Positions 1 through 5,040 of a DNA stretch of 5,040 bases are shown here, piece by piece (position 1 is the stretch's first letter; every line of letters begins with the position of its first letter). The DNA is taken from contig JADYZI010000414.1 of assembly GCA_020853255.1 (NCBI GenBank), positions 1 through 5,040 on the forward strand. The letters are read 5' to 3'. The stretch is from Acidobacteriota bacterium. Lineage in GTDB: Bacteria > Acidobacteriota > Blastocatellia > Pyrinomonadales > Pyrinomonadaceae. A program made the position numbers and the translations under genes. The notes beneath the pieces are model-generated. The model ran no database searches. It was not told the DNA's origin and worked only from the letters and a program-made list of their open reading frames with translations.

Positions 1-48
1 ATTGTGAGCTTCGGATCAGCCACTGACTCAGCCGTTGCGGCACAGTAG
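1..48 (+). CDS. Possible C-terminal tail of an unidentified plus-strand gene
   Basis: Reading frame 1 is open from the window edge through 15 codons (reading I-V-S-F-G-S-A-T-D-S-A-V-A-A-Q) to a TAG at 46-48. The other two plus frames stop within about 25 bases. A GC-rich hairpin (76-102) and a strong terminator (122-160) lie downstream, as expected behind a plus-strand gene that converges on the minus-strand operon. Fifteen residues are too few to identify a family, and the same bases could be untranslated or belong to a structured RNA. The call rests only on the open frame and the downstream terminator. Confidence 0.25.
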   Translation: MVSFGSATDSAVAAQ

Positions 49-75
49 CCGGATCGCTGGATAAAATACGGTCAG

Positions 76-102
76 GCGGCCGGTGAGGGAAACCCCGGCC
101 GC
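76..102 (+). other. GC-rich hairpin upstream of the terminator
   Basis: GCGGCCGG (76-83) and CCGGCCGC (95-102) form a perfect 8-bp inverted repeat around an 11-base loop. An alternative fold keeps seven of these pairs and adds a GGG/CCC stem (87-89 with 93-95) closed by AAA. It is followed by TTAAATG rather than a T tract, so it is not a classical intrinsic terminator by itself. It may protect the 3' end of a plus-strand transcript or belong to a larger structured RNA that starts outside the window. Confidence 0.45.
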
Positions 103-121
103 TTAAATGACCGAGAAATAT

Positions 122-160
122 AAAGAGAGGCCACCCTTTCGCGGGCGGCCTCTTTTTCTT
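122..160 (+). terminator. Strong intrinsic terminator, probably bidirectional
   Basis: GAGGCC (127-132) pairs with GGCCTC (147-152). After an A/C mismatch, CCC (134-136) pairs with GGG (143-145) around the loop TTTCGC. On the plus strand the stem runs into TTTTTCTTT; on the minus strand it runs into TCTTTATATTT. The flanking AAAGA/TTTTT can extend the stem. This is a typical terminator between convergent genes. The minus-strand operon already has its own terminator at 361-387, so this one most likely serves a plus-strand gene lying mostly outside the left edge and acts as a second stop for leftward transcription. Confidence 0.75.
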
Positions 161-357
161 TGTTCAACGCGGATAGGAGTTTGGCCAAAGCCATAGTCGC
201 GGCCTCTGCTAAATTAGTGAAATGTATCTGGAATTGGCGGGCGGCAGATGCGTTCTCAGTATTCGGATCGACATTATTTTAGGTCGGTCCGGATCGCTTT
301 TGGGAATTGTGTATTGATGCTTCGCGGTGTCTTCCCATCTGCGCTGAAGCGGTACTT
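161..357. other. Intergenic spacer with no recognisable gene
   Basis: About 200 bases between the two terminators. I see no convincing coding frame, tRNA or promoter. Small features are a 10-bp palindrome TTTGGCCAAA (180-189) and two copies of CGGATCG (264-270 and 290-296). Short reading frames that enter from the VWA gene or start near 307 look like chance. Together with the hairpin and terminator to its left, positions 49-397 contain no gene I can support. Confidence 0.6.
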
Positions 358-360
358 TCA

Positions 361-387
361 ACAAAAATACCCATGAATGGTCATGGG
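361..387 (-). terminator. Rho-independent terminator of the minus-strand operon
   Basis: CCCATGA (370-376) and TCATGGG (381-387) are a perfect 7-bp inverted repeat with a 4-base loop. Read on the minus strand, the stem begins 10 bases past the TAG of the VWA gene (398-400) and is followed by TATTTTTGTT (plus 369 down to 360). Stem, short loop, T-rich tail and position all fit an intrinsic terminator. It is the only good candidate in the leftward direction between here and the window edge at 5040, so it probably marks the end of the pxp-permease-VWA transcript. Confidence 0.75.
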
Positions 388-397
388 AATAAATTGG

Positions 398-1558
398 CTA
401 AGGCTTCCTGCCGCTGCCGACAATGTAGCTGTCGCGGGCCCGGATCGATAGGTTTGGCCGATCGATGCGAACGCGGATCTCTTTGCGCTGCCCAGGCGAA
501 CCGCCGTTGGCAGGGACGTAACCGAGGTTATACTGACGGCTGAGCTCTTCGGAGATTCCTTCAAAGGCCGCCGTCAAACCGCCAGTCGCGGAACCGGCCT
601 TGAAAACTCGTCCGCCTGTGTATTCGGCAAGTTCCAGAAGATACCTTCTTCCCAGGGCGTATTCCTCAGGTGTAGTACCGATCGTATTGAACAAGATCGA
701 TCTCGGCTTTCCGTCGTCCTTGTTCCAGTCGAATGTGTTGTAGTAGATAGGAAATATTACTGTGTCGGACTCTTCTGCATAGGCAAGGGTCGTGTCGTAT
801 CCTGCATCGTCTGAGGTTGTATCGACTCCGTCGGTAAACAAGACCACGGCCTTTCGCCCGGCGATCTTGCTGAGTTTTTTGCGAAGCGTGTAATAAACGC
901 TGTCATAGAGCGAGGTCCCATAGCCGAAATCGGCCTTTCCGATCGCTCGAAATATTCGCTGCCGATCACCGGTGGGATCGGTCAGGACATGGATGTTGCC
1001 GTCAAACTCGATGACGCCGACAATGTCCTGTGACCTTAGTTGGCCTACAAATGCTGTGGCTGCCTGGCGTATCTCTTCGATCTTGTAATTTGTCGAGAGG
1101 CTTGTATCCAGGAGCAGGATCACGGTGAAAGGCTTCTCGCTTGAGCCGAAGTAGGCGATCTGCTGTTCGACGCCATCTTCATATATCTTGAAGTCCGACC
1201 GCTGCAGGCCCGTGACGTAGAGACCTTTCCGGTCAAGAACAGAGACTGGTACCGTAACCAGATCGGTCGCAACCGTGATGACAGATCCGTCGGATCGGTC
1301 GCCGGGTACAGTCCGACGCGGTTCGCCACGCTTCGAGTCGGTGCTGCGCTTGCGCTGAGATGGGACAGGTCCCGAAGGCACGCGCGGCCTTCGGGACGGA
1401 ATTGACTCGGAATAACCCGAGGCGTTCTCAAGCACGGCGGGAGCAGGGGCTGTTTCAGGCTTCGGCGTGGCACGGGCGGTCTGGGCTTGGCAGATAGATA
1501 TTAGACCGGCGAGGGAAACACCGAGCCCGGCCATCGTTTTCAGTACGGTCCGTTTCAT
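398..1558 (-). CDS. Secreted VWA-domain protein of the acidobacterial 'VWFA-related' type
   Basis: 386 residues, ATG start at 1558. An N-terminal export signal is visible: basic MKR, a hydrophobic stretch to about residue 22, then small residues with likely cleavage between 25 and 30. A proline/arginine-rich low-complexity linker covers about 31-92. Residues 93-138 (VATDLVTVPVSVLDRKG..., ...DFKIYEDG..Q.I..F) match the conserved lead-in of VWFA-related proteins common in Acidobacteriota. The VWA fold follows (about 143-345) with a complete metal-ion-dependent adhesion site: D151-x-S153-x-S155, T215 in YGTSLYD, and D243 in FTDGVD. A divalent metal and a protein partner are therefore expected outside the cytoplasm; partner and role are unknown. 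It is the last gene of the block, 46 nt after the permease and directly before a terminator. Upstream of the start is only a weak GAG, not a strong Shine-Dalgarno sequence. No lipobox or C-terminal anchor is obvious. Family call firm, function unknown. Confidence 0.9.
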   Translation of the reverse strand: MKRTVLKTMAGLGVSLAGLISICQAQTARATPKPETAPAPAVLENASGYSESIPSRRPRVPSGPVPSQRKRSTDSKRGEPRRTVPGDRSDGSVITVATDLVTVPVSVLDRKGLYVTGLQRSDFKIYEDGVEQQIAYFGSSEKPFTVILLLDTSLSTNYKIEEIRQAATAFVGQLRSQDIVGVIEFDGNIHVLTDPTGDRQRIFRAIGKADFGYGTSLYDSVYYTLRKKLSKIAGRKAVVLFTDGVDTTSDDAGYDTTLAYAEESDTVIFPIYYNTFDWNKDDGKPRSILFNTIGTTPEEYALGRRYLLELAEYTGGRVFKAGSATGGLTAAFEGISEELSRQYNLGYVPANGGSPGQRKEIRVRIDRPNLSIRARDSYIVGSGRKP

Positions 1559-1604
1559 GGAAAATGCTCAATTGATCATCCGATGCGGCCAAAACCGGAA
1601 AAGT

Positions 1605-3107
1605 TCATTGCTTTTCCGCGTAACCGCCCGATCGCCGCCGCCAGATCAAAAACACTGGAATGCCCGTGAGAGCCAATAGATACCCGATGCCCGCTGTTCC
1701 GGGTGCGAGAATGACAAGCGTGCATGTGACCATCGCCGACAGCAAAAGAAAGATAAGCGGTGTGAATGGATAACCCCATGTTCTGTAAGGCCGCTCGAGC
1801 AATGGCTTTCTGTACCGTAGAACGACGACCGCCGCAACTGATAGAGCGGCTGAGATCAGATCGACCGACACAATGTATTCAAGCAATTGGGTGTAAACAT
1901 TGCCGAATGAAGGCGGTTTACCATCAGCATACGTCACCGTCCGGGGCAGAACAAGGAGTGAGGCCCAAACGCATTGCGCGATCAACGCCCCTCCGGGTAC
2001 ATGGTGAGCGTTCGTTCGAGCGAGGCCAGCGAATAGGTAACCGTCCTTTGCCATCGCATAAGAGACGCGTGAGCCGGACATTATCAGCCCGTTGTTGCAG
2101 CCAAAGGTCGAGATCATCAATGCGATAGCGATCAGCACGACGCCCGGTGTTCCAAACACCTGTTCCATTACCGCGGCGGCAACGCGTCCGTTTGCCGCAT
2201 TCTGCAGGGCGGGGAGCGAAAGCGTCACAACATATGAAAGATTCGCGAGCAAATATAGGCCGACCACGATGAGACATCCGATGACAAGGGCGCGCGGCAA
2301 ATTTCGGCCCGGATCTTTTACTTCGGCTCCCGTAAACGTGACATTGTCCCAGGCTGATTGGGAGAACAGAGGGCCGGTCATCGCCTTTGCGAAGACTATC
2401 AGGAACGCAAGCGAACCGAATGCGGTTGCGGCCGGCTGTGCCGTCTGCAGGCTCCATCCATTAAGCGAGCCATCCCACGCTGCTGACGAGAATATGGCAC
2501 CGCCCGGATTCCAGCCCAAGATCAACCCGACCAGAGCGAGGCCAAGCAAAGCCGCTGTTTTGGTGAAGGTGAAGGAATTCTGGATCCATTTGCCGACTTG
2601 AAGCCCGTTGGCATTGAGGGTCGTAAGGAGGACAATGCTCGCAATTGCCAGGGCCTGCTGGGTGGAAAGGCTGAGAGCATAGGAACCAAATGCAAGCGGC
2701 TGAATTAGATAACTTGTGCCCGATATCTGCGGAACAAGAATGCCAGTGAAATTTGCAAAAGCAACCGCTACCGCCGCGATCGTGCCGCTTTGAACGATCA
2801 GAAACTGCGACCAGCCGTAAAGGAAACCGATCGGTTTGCCATAGGCCTCACTAAGAAAAACGAACGGGCCGCCGGCTCGCGGCATGCTCGCGGCAAGCTC
2901 GGCGAAGCATAGAGATCCGGTAATCGTCATGACGCCCGCAAACACCCAGACAAGCAGGAGCCAGCCGGGCGCACCGACAAGCCTTGCGGATTCGGCCGAG
3001 ACGATAAAGATGCCGCTGCCGATCATCGACCCGACCACAAGCATAGTTGCGTCGAGCAGGGTCAGTTCGCGGACAAGTCCTTGGCCAGGCGTTGGTTCTC
3101 GGCTCAT
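1605..3107 (-). CDS. APC-superfamily amino acid permease (LAT/SLC7-like)
   Basis: 500 residues, the normal size for a 12-helix APC transporter of the inner membrane. The hallmark G-S-G-I-F of helix 1 is at 30-34 inside VVGSMIGSGIF; backbone atoms of this motif bind the substrate's amino and carboxyl groups in the family. Other landmarks are CFAELAASMPRAGGPFVFL (68-85), the cytoplasmic loop AEVKDPGRNLPRAL (261-274), the helix-8 region SGSRVSYAMAKDGYLF (344-359) and RPYRTWGYPFTPLIF (439-453) before the last helices. Helices alternate regularly to the C-terminus and no gap or frameshift is seen. The gene starts 17 nt after pxpA with no strong Shine-Dalgarno sequence, so it is likely co-transcribed. 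The context suggests import of 5-oxoproline or of an amino acid feeding that pathway, but the sequence alone does not set the substrate; cationic, neutral or exchanger activity is possible. Confidence 0.93.
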   Translation of the reverse strand: MSREPTPGQGLVRELTLLDATMLVVGSMIGSGIFIVSAESARLVGAPGWLLLVWVFAGVMTITGSLCFAELAASMPRAGGPFVFLSEAYGKPIGFLYGWSQFLIVQSGTIAAVAVAFANFTGILVPQISGTSYLIQPLAFGSYALSLSTQQALAIASIVLLTTLNANGLQVGKWIQNSFTFTKTAALLGLALVGLILGWNPGGAIFSSAAWDGSLNGWSLQTAQPAATAFGSLAFLIVFAKAMTGPLFSQSAWDNVTFTGAEVKDPGRNLPRALVIGCLIVVGLYLLANLSYVVTLSLPALQNAANGRVAAAVMEQVFGTPGVVLIAIALMISTFGCNNGLIMSGSRVSYAMAKDGYLFAGLARTNAHHVPGGALIAQCVWASLLVLPRTVTYADGKPPSFGNVYTQLLEYIVSVDLISAALSVAAVVVLRYRKPLLERPYRTWGYPFTPLIFLLLSAMVTCTLVILAPGTAGIGYLLALTGIPVFLIWRRRSGGYAEKQ

Positions 3108-3124
3108 AGGATGCTTGGGGGCCG

Positions 3125-3883
3125 TCAGGAAATGTATTGGATCGAAATGCCGTTATCACCGAAGGCTTGAGCAATCGCGGCGGCAAAGGCGACGGCGTTC
3201 TCACCATCGCCGTGAATGCAGATGGTATCTGCCCTTACCGGCATCGCTGTTCCGTCAGTTGTCATGACCGTACCGATTTTAATAATGCCGACAGCCTGGG
3301 CCGCGGCGGCATCGACATCGAAGATCAAGGCGTTGGGTTCGCTTCGCCGCGTCAACGCTCCGTCCGGGCGGTAGGTTCGATCTGCGAATGCTTCCGATGC
3401 TGTCCGAAGTCCAATTCGTGCGGCTTCGTCGATCAATGAACTTCCGGCTAGCCCGTACACGATAAGCGACGCGTCCGCTCTCGCGACCGCTTCGACGATC
3501 GCAAGTGAAATTTCGCGGCTTGCGGCAGCCTGATTATACATTGCACCATGTGGCTTAACGTGATTCATCCGGGTGCCGTATGCTTCGCACATCCCTTTCA
3601 AAGCGGAGATCTGATAGAGAACTATGTCGTGGATCTCCCCGACAGACATCGACATATTGCGGCGGCCGAAGCCCTGAAGATCGGGGTAACTCGGATGAGC
3701 ACCGATCGCAACATTGTTATGCACCGCAAGTTCGATGGTCGTTCGCATTGTCCGCGCATCGCCGGCGTGAAAGCCGCAGGCAATGTTGGCGGACGAAATG
3801 TACTTCATCAATTCGGCATCGCAGCCCATTCGCCATGCGCCGAAGCTTTCGCCCATATCGCAGTTTAGATCGACAGATAACAT
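3125..3883 (-). CDS. pxpA: 5-oxoprolinase subunit A (LamB/YcsF family)
   Basis: PxpA works with PxpB and PxpC to cleave 5-oxo-L-proline to L-glutamate at the cost of ATP, in the cytoplasm. The LamB/YcsF signature blocks are all present: VDLNCDMGESFG at the N-terminus, ANIACGFHAGD, GAHPSYPDLQGFGRR, HVKPHGAMYN, EAFADRTYRPDGALTRR and DTICIHGDG near the C-terminus. The conserved Asp, His and Glu residues of these blocks line the presumed active site. I chose the ATG at 3883 (252 residues) because family members begin one or two residues before the (V/I)DLNCD block. The frame stays open up to a GTG at 3907, which would give 260 residues, but those eight extra residues are unlike the family and overlap a possible -10 box. 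No Shine-Dalgarno sequence precedes either start. The gene lies 177 nt after pxpC, unusually far for this operon, and 17 nt before the permease. Confidence 0.95.
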   Translation of the reverse strand: MLSVDLNCDMGESFGAWRMGCDAELMKYISSANIACGFHAGDARTMRTTIELAVHNNVAIGAHPSYPDLQGFGRRNMSMSVGEIHDIVLYQISALKGMCEAYGTRMNHVKPHGAMYNQAAASREISLAIVEAVARADASLIVYGLAGSSLIDEAARIGLRTASEAFADRTYRPDGALTRRSEPNALIFDVDAAAAQAVGIIKIGTVMTTDGTAMPVRADTICIHGDGENAVAFAAAIAQAFGDNGISIQYIS

Positions 3884-3899
3884 ATGTTGTTGTGGGAAG

Positions 3900-3930
3900 A
3901 TTATCACAGAGCACCGGGAGACTGTAACAA
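3900..3930 (-). promoter_or_regulatory. Possible sigma-70-type promoter for pxpA
   Basis: On the minus strand TGTGATAAT (3908-3900) matches an extended -10 element (TGnTATAAT) with one mismatch, and TTGTTA (3930-3925) is a 4/6 match to the -35 box at a long 19-base spacing. Transcription would begin near 3893, only about ten bases before the pxpA ATG at 3883. That would give a very short or nearly leaderless mRNA, consistent with the missing Shine-Dalgarno sequence. Such matches arise by chance often, and the promoter consensus of this organism is unknown. Confidence 0.3.
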
Positions 3931-3954
3931 TTGGATCGCAAGTACTTCGGTGCT
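3910..3954. repeat. Inverted repeat AGCACCG...CGGTGCT
   Basis: AGCACCG (3910-3916) and CGGTGCT (3948-3954) are a perfect 7-bp inverted repeat with 31 bases between the arms. In the operon direction it lies 27-71 bases before the pxpA ATG and spans the possible -35 box. It could be the stem of a leader hairpin, the two ends of a small repeat unit, or chance. The right arm is shared with a smaller hairpin on the plus strand (3940-3955), so the two folds exclude each other there. Confidence 0.4.
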
Positions 3955-3962
3955 TTTTGTTT
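3940..3962 (+). terminator. Plus-strand UUCG hairpin with T tract, possible terminator
   Basis: AAGTAC (3940-3945) and GTGCTT (3950-3955) pair, with one G-U wobble, around the loop TTCG; a C(UUCG)G tetraloop is unusually stable. The stem runs into TTTGTTT (3956-3962). This is terminator-like only on the plus strand: on the minus strand the wobble becomes A/C and no T tract follows. No plus-strand gene ends here, so it would stop an antisense transcript or be a remnant of the repeat-like insertion. Confidence 0.35.
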
Positions 3963-3977
3963 CTTCAACCTGATGAG

Positions 3978-4022
3978 CTTTGCGTTAAAAAAGATCATTA
4001 ACACAAAGGCCGCAAAGAGCGG
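3978..4022. repeat. CTTTGCG-type imperfect palindrome, likely dispersed intergenic repeat
   Basis: CTTTGCGTTAA (3978-3988) and TTAACACAAAG (3998-4008) are inverted copies matching at 10 of 11 positions around a 9-base AT-rich spacer. A second small hairpin follows: CCGC (4010-4013) and GCGG (4019-4022) around AAAGA, containing a further GCAAAG. Sequence of this CTTTGCG/CGCAAAG style is, from memory, common between genes in some environmental Acidobacteriota. Only one copy is in the window, so its dispersed nature is an inference. Confidence 0.5.
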
Positions 4023-4051
4023 ACATAAAGAAGAAGAGATAGGCAAGCACT

Positions 4052-4057
4052 ACCTCC
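4052..4057 (-). promoter_or_regulatory. Strong Shine-Dalgarno sequence GGAGGT without a fitting gene
   Basis: GGAGGT begins four bases after the pxpC stop codon and is the strongest ribosome binding site at any gene boundary in the window; pxpA, the permease and the VWA gene have none as good. The nearest starts are a GTG only 1 nt away (a 21-codon frame ending at 3985) and a TTG at 4046, 5 nt away, whose frame runs out of phase into pxpA. Neither looks like a real gene. The site sits where the pxpA ribosome binding site would be expected if pxpA followed pxpC directly. Confidence 0.5.
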
Positions 4058-4060
4058 AAA

Positions 4061-5005
4061 TTATCGTTTATTGCCAGCGGGGGAATATGCAAATCGGAGC
4101 CCGGTTTTGAGCCAGTGTATATCGCGTTCCAATTGTGCACAAGCTCGTTCGGCCTCGTCGATCTCGACTATTTTGAAACCGATCCCGTCACCTGGGCCGA
4201 GTTGGCCGGCAAGCGGCAGATCCGCTGTAATTATATGCCCAAGCCGCGGATAACCGCCCGTGGTTTGATGATCGGCCATCAGGACGATCAATTGCCCATC
4301 CGGAAGCAATTGTATCGTTCCGAAGTCAACCGGAGAAGAGACCATTTCTTCATTTCCGGCCATACTCAACGCTGGGCCTTCAAGCCGAAATCCCATGCGG
4401 TCTGAGTTGCGGGAAAGCGTGAATGCCGCCGATTCCAGTGCGTTGTTATCCCCAATAAGCAAGGGAAACTCGGCACCGGCAAGGGCCCGAACAGTAGGAA
4501 ATCTGCTATATGCGGGCAAAATGCTGTTGGAGACGATACCAACGGACGGCGGCGGAGCGTAGAGCGGAACCGGAAGGCAAGGCAGACGGTCCCCCGCAAG
4601 CAGTCGATCTGTGCGGCGGTCCGACAATGCATCCGAACGGTGCGGGAACCCGCCCCGAACAGCAAGATAGCATCTGTTGCCGGAATGTTTTTGGGAAAAT
4701 CGGAGTACGGCTGATTCGCGGCCGATGTGACAGCGCCAGTTTACGACCGGCGATCCGTCGATATGGGCGTCGAAGTCGGCACCCGTGAGGGCGAATGTAC
4801 ACTCAGCATCAAAGATGATCTCAGGTCCCGGATAATGGAGTTCGAGAACGGCGGCAGATTCGTCATTGCCGACCAGTAGGTTTGCGATCCGCGCGGCGGT
4901 CCTGTCCATTGCCCCGCCCGGCGGTACCCCGAACCGCCTGCGGCCAAATCGGCCCAGGTCCTGGAGCGAAGTAAAAATACCTTCCTTTCTGAGTAAAAGG
5001 CCCAT
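4061..5005 (-). CDS. pxpC: 5-oxoprolinase subunit C (biotin-dependent carboxyltransferase-like, KipA family)
   Basis: 314 residues, close to the usual size of about 310. PxpC pairs with PxpB as the carboxyltransferase-like half of the ATP-dependent 5-oxoprolinase (5-oxo-L-proline to L-glutamate, cytoplasmic). Family blocks in order: GIFTSLQDLGRFGRRRFGVP (9-28), GGAMD (30-34), ARIANLLVGND (38-48), FALTGAD (71-77), CYLAVRGGF (112-120), SDRMGFRLEG (201-210) and the hallmark LMADHQTTGGYPR (242-254), then ADLPLAGQLGPGDGIGF (261-277). Residues 121-139, where relatives have GS-x-ST and L-x-x-G-x-GGLEGR, are shorter by about ten residues and diverged, although the frame is intact. The ATG at 5005 overlaps the previous gene's TAA (TAATG), implying translational coupling; no separate ribosome binding site is seen. 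The stop at 4061 is followed at once by GGAGGT and then the long spacer before pxpA. Confidence 0.94.
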   Translation of the reverse strand: MGLLLRKEGIFTSLQDLGRFGRRRFGVPPGGAMDRTAARIANLLVGNDESAAVLELHYPGPEIIFDAECTFALTGADFDAHIDGSPVVNWRCHIGRESAVLRFSQKHSGNRCYLAVRGGFPHRSDALSDRRTDRLLAGDRLPCLPVPLYAPPPSVGIVSNSILPAYSRFPTVRALAGAEFPLLIGDNNALESAAFTLSRNSDRMGFRLEGPALSMAGNEEMVSSPVDFGTIQLLPDGQLIVLMADHQTTGGYPRLGHIITADLPLAGQLGPGDGIGFKIVEIDEAERACAQLERDIHWLKTGLRFAYSPAGNKR

Positions 5006-5040
5006 TACAGATCGGCTGCCCGTTCAGGCGCGGACAAAGC
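5005..5040 (-). CDS. pxpB: C-terminal end of the upstream gene, probably 5-oxoprolinase subunit B
   Basis: On the minus strand the frame ending in the TAA at 5007-5005 is open to the window edge: eleven codons reading A-L-S-A-P-E-R-A-A-D-L. The stop shares one base with the pxpC start codon (TAATG). Such tight coupling is typical of pxpB-pxpC, which encode the two halves of one carboxyltransferase-like complex and are fused in some bacteria. The eleven residues are not diagnostic, so the gene name rests on synteny. The rest of the gene lies beyond the right edge. Confidence 0.55.
   Translation of the reverse strand, partial: ALSAPERAADL

Larger units (their letters stand above)
3884..4060 (-). 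other. Long pxpC-pxpA spacer with repeat-like sequence
   Basis: In pxpBCA operons the genes usually abut, so 177 nt here stands out. In the operon direction it holds a strong Shine-Dalgarno sequence with no fitting gene (4057-4052), a pyrimidine-rich stretch (about 4044-4028), the CTTTGCG/CACAAAG repeat region (4022-3978), an AGCACCG/CGGTGCT inverted repeat (3954-3910) and a possible promoter just before pxpA. A frame starting with TTG at 4046 runs through the spacer and then out of frame into pxpA. Its first part is hydrophobic then basic, but its remainder lies opposite conserved pxpA coding sequence in another frame, so I do not call it a gene. Confidence 0.6.

Noticed and set aside
14..60. 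Possible 3' part of a cobalamin riboswitch (GCCACTG followed by AGCCGGAT)
   Set aside because: The two short matches are in the right order, but the rest of the B12 box does not fit (CGCTGG instead of ACCTGCC), the upstream half is outside the window, and no plus-strand gene follows for it to control.
180..296. Palindrome TTTGGCCAAA and repeated CGGATCG as operator sites
   Set aside because: The palindrome is single, the repeat is only 7 bases and also occurs elsewhere in the window (for example near 52), and no promoter or gene start is nearby.
358..564. Minus-strand frame overlapping the end of the VWA gene, and a plus-strand frame at 307-543
   Set aside because: Both are out of phase with the well-supported VWA gene, show no recognisable protein features, and overlap the operon terminator.
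1766..2601. Long plus-strand reading frames opposite the permease gene
   Set aside because: The translations are rich in Arg, Ser and Cys without domains or membrane pattern, and the minus-strand permease accounts for all of this sequence.
3717..4046. Small reading frame with a TTG start 5 nt after GGAGGT, with a hydrophobic then basic N-terminus
   Set aside because: About half of it overlaps pxpA in another frame, where the sequence is explained by conserved PxpA motifs, and its first part is made of the palindromic repeat region. An orphaned ribosome binding site explains it better.
3985..4050. 21-codon frame starting with GTG directly after GGAGGT, a possible leader peptide
   Set aside because: The spacing to the ribosome binding site is only 1 nt, and the codons come from the repeat-like sequence with no run of regulatory codons.

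Overview
The window is one compact gene block read from the minus strand (right to left), set in moderately GC-rich DNA. The best clue to the organism is the VWA protein at 398-1558. It has the architecture of the 'VWFA-related' secreted proteins that are greatly expanded in Acidobacteriota. The intergenic DNA at about 3978-4022 carries CTTTGCG/CGCAAAG-type sequence, which I associate from memory with environmental acidobacterial genomes. I therefore suggest an acidobacterium, perhaps class Blastocatellia, but this is inference and no 16S or other marker gene is present.

Layout in the direction of transcription: the last 11 codons of a gene, probably pxpB (5040-5005), overlap the start of pxpC (5005-4061) through a TAATG junction. 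An unusually long gap of 177 nt (4060-3884) follows, with a stranded Shine-Dalgarno sequence, an inverted repeat and a possible new promoter. Then come pxpA (start probably 3883, end 3125), an APC-family amino acid permease (3107-1605, 17 nt after pxpA) and the secreted VWA protein (1558-398, 46 nt after the permease). A rho-independent terminator at about 361-387, directly after the VWA stop codon, closes the block. Positions 1-397 hold no well-supported gene: only the possible tail of a plus-strand gene (1-48), a GC-rich hairpin (76-102), a terminator that looks bidirectional (122-160), and featureless sequence up to the operon terminator.

Functionally, PxpA, PxpB and PxpC form the prokaryotic ATP-dependent 5-oxoprolinase, which opens 5-oxo-L-proline (pyroglutamate) to L-glutamate. 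The permease beside pxpA is a plausible importer of 5-oxoproline or a related amino acid. The VWA protein has no known link to this pathway and may simply share the transcript. The window is mostly ordinary metabolism. The points that merit a second look are the pxpC-pxpA gap and a roughly 10-residue deletion in an otherwise conserved loop of PxpC.
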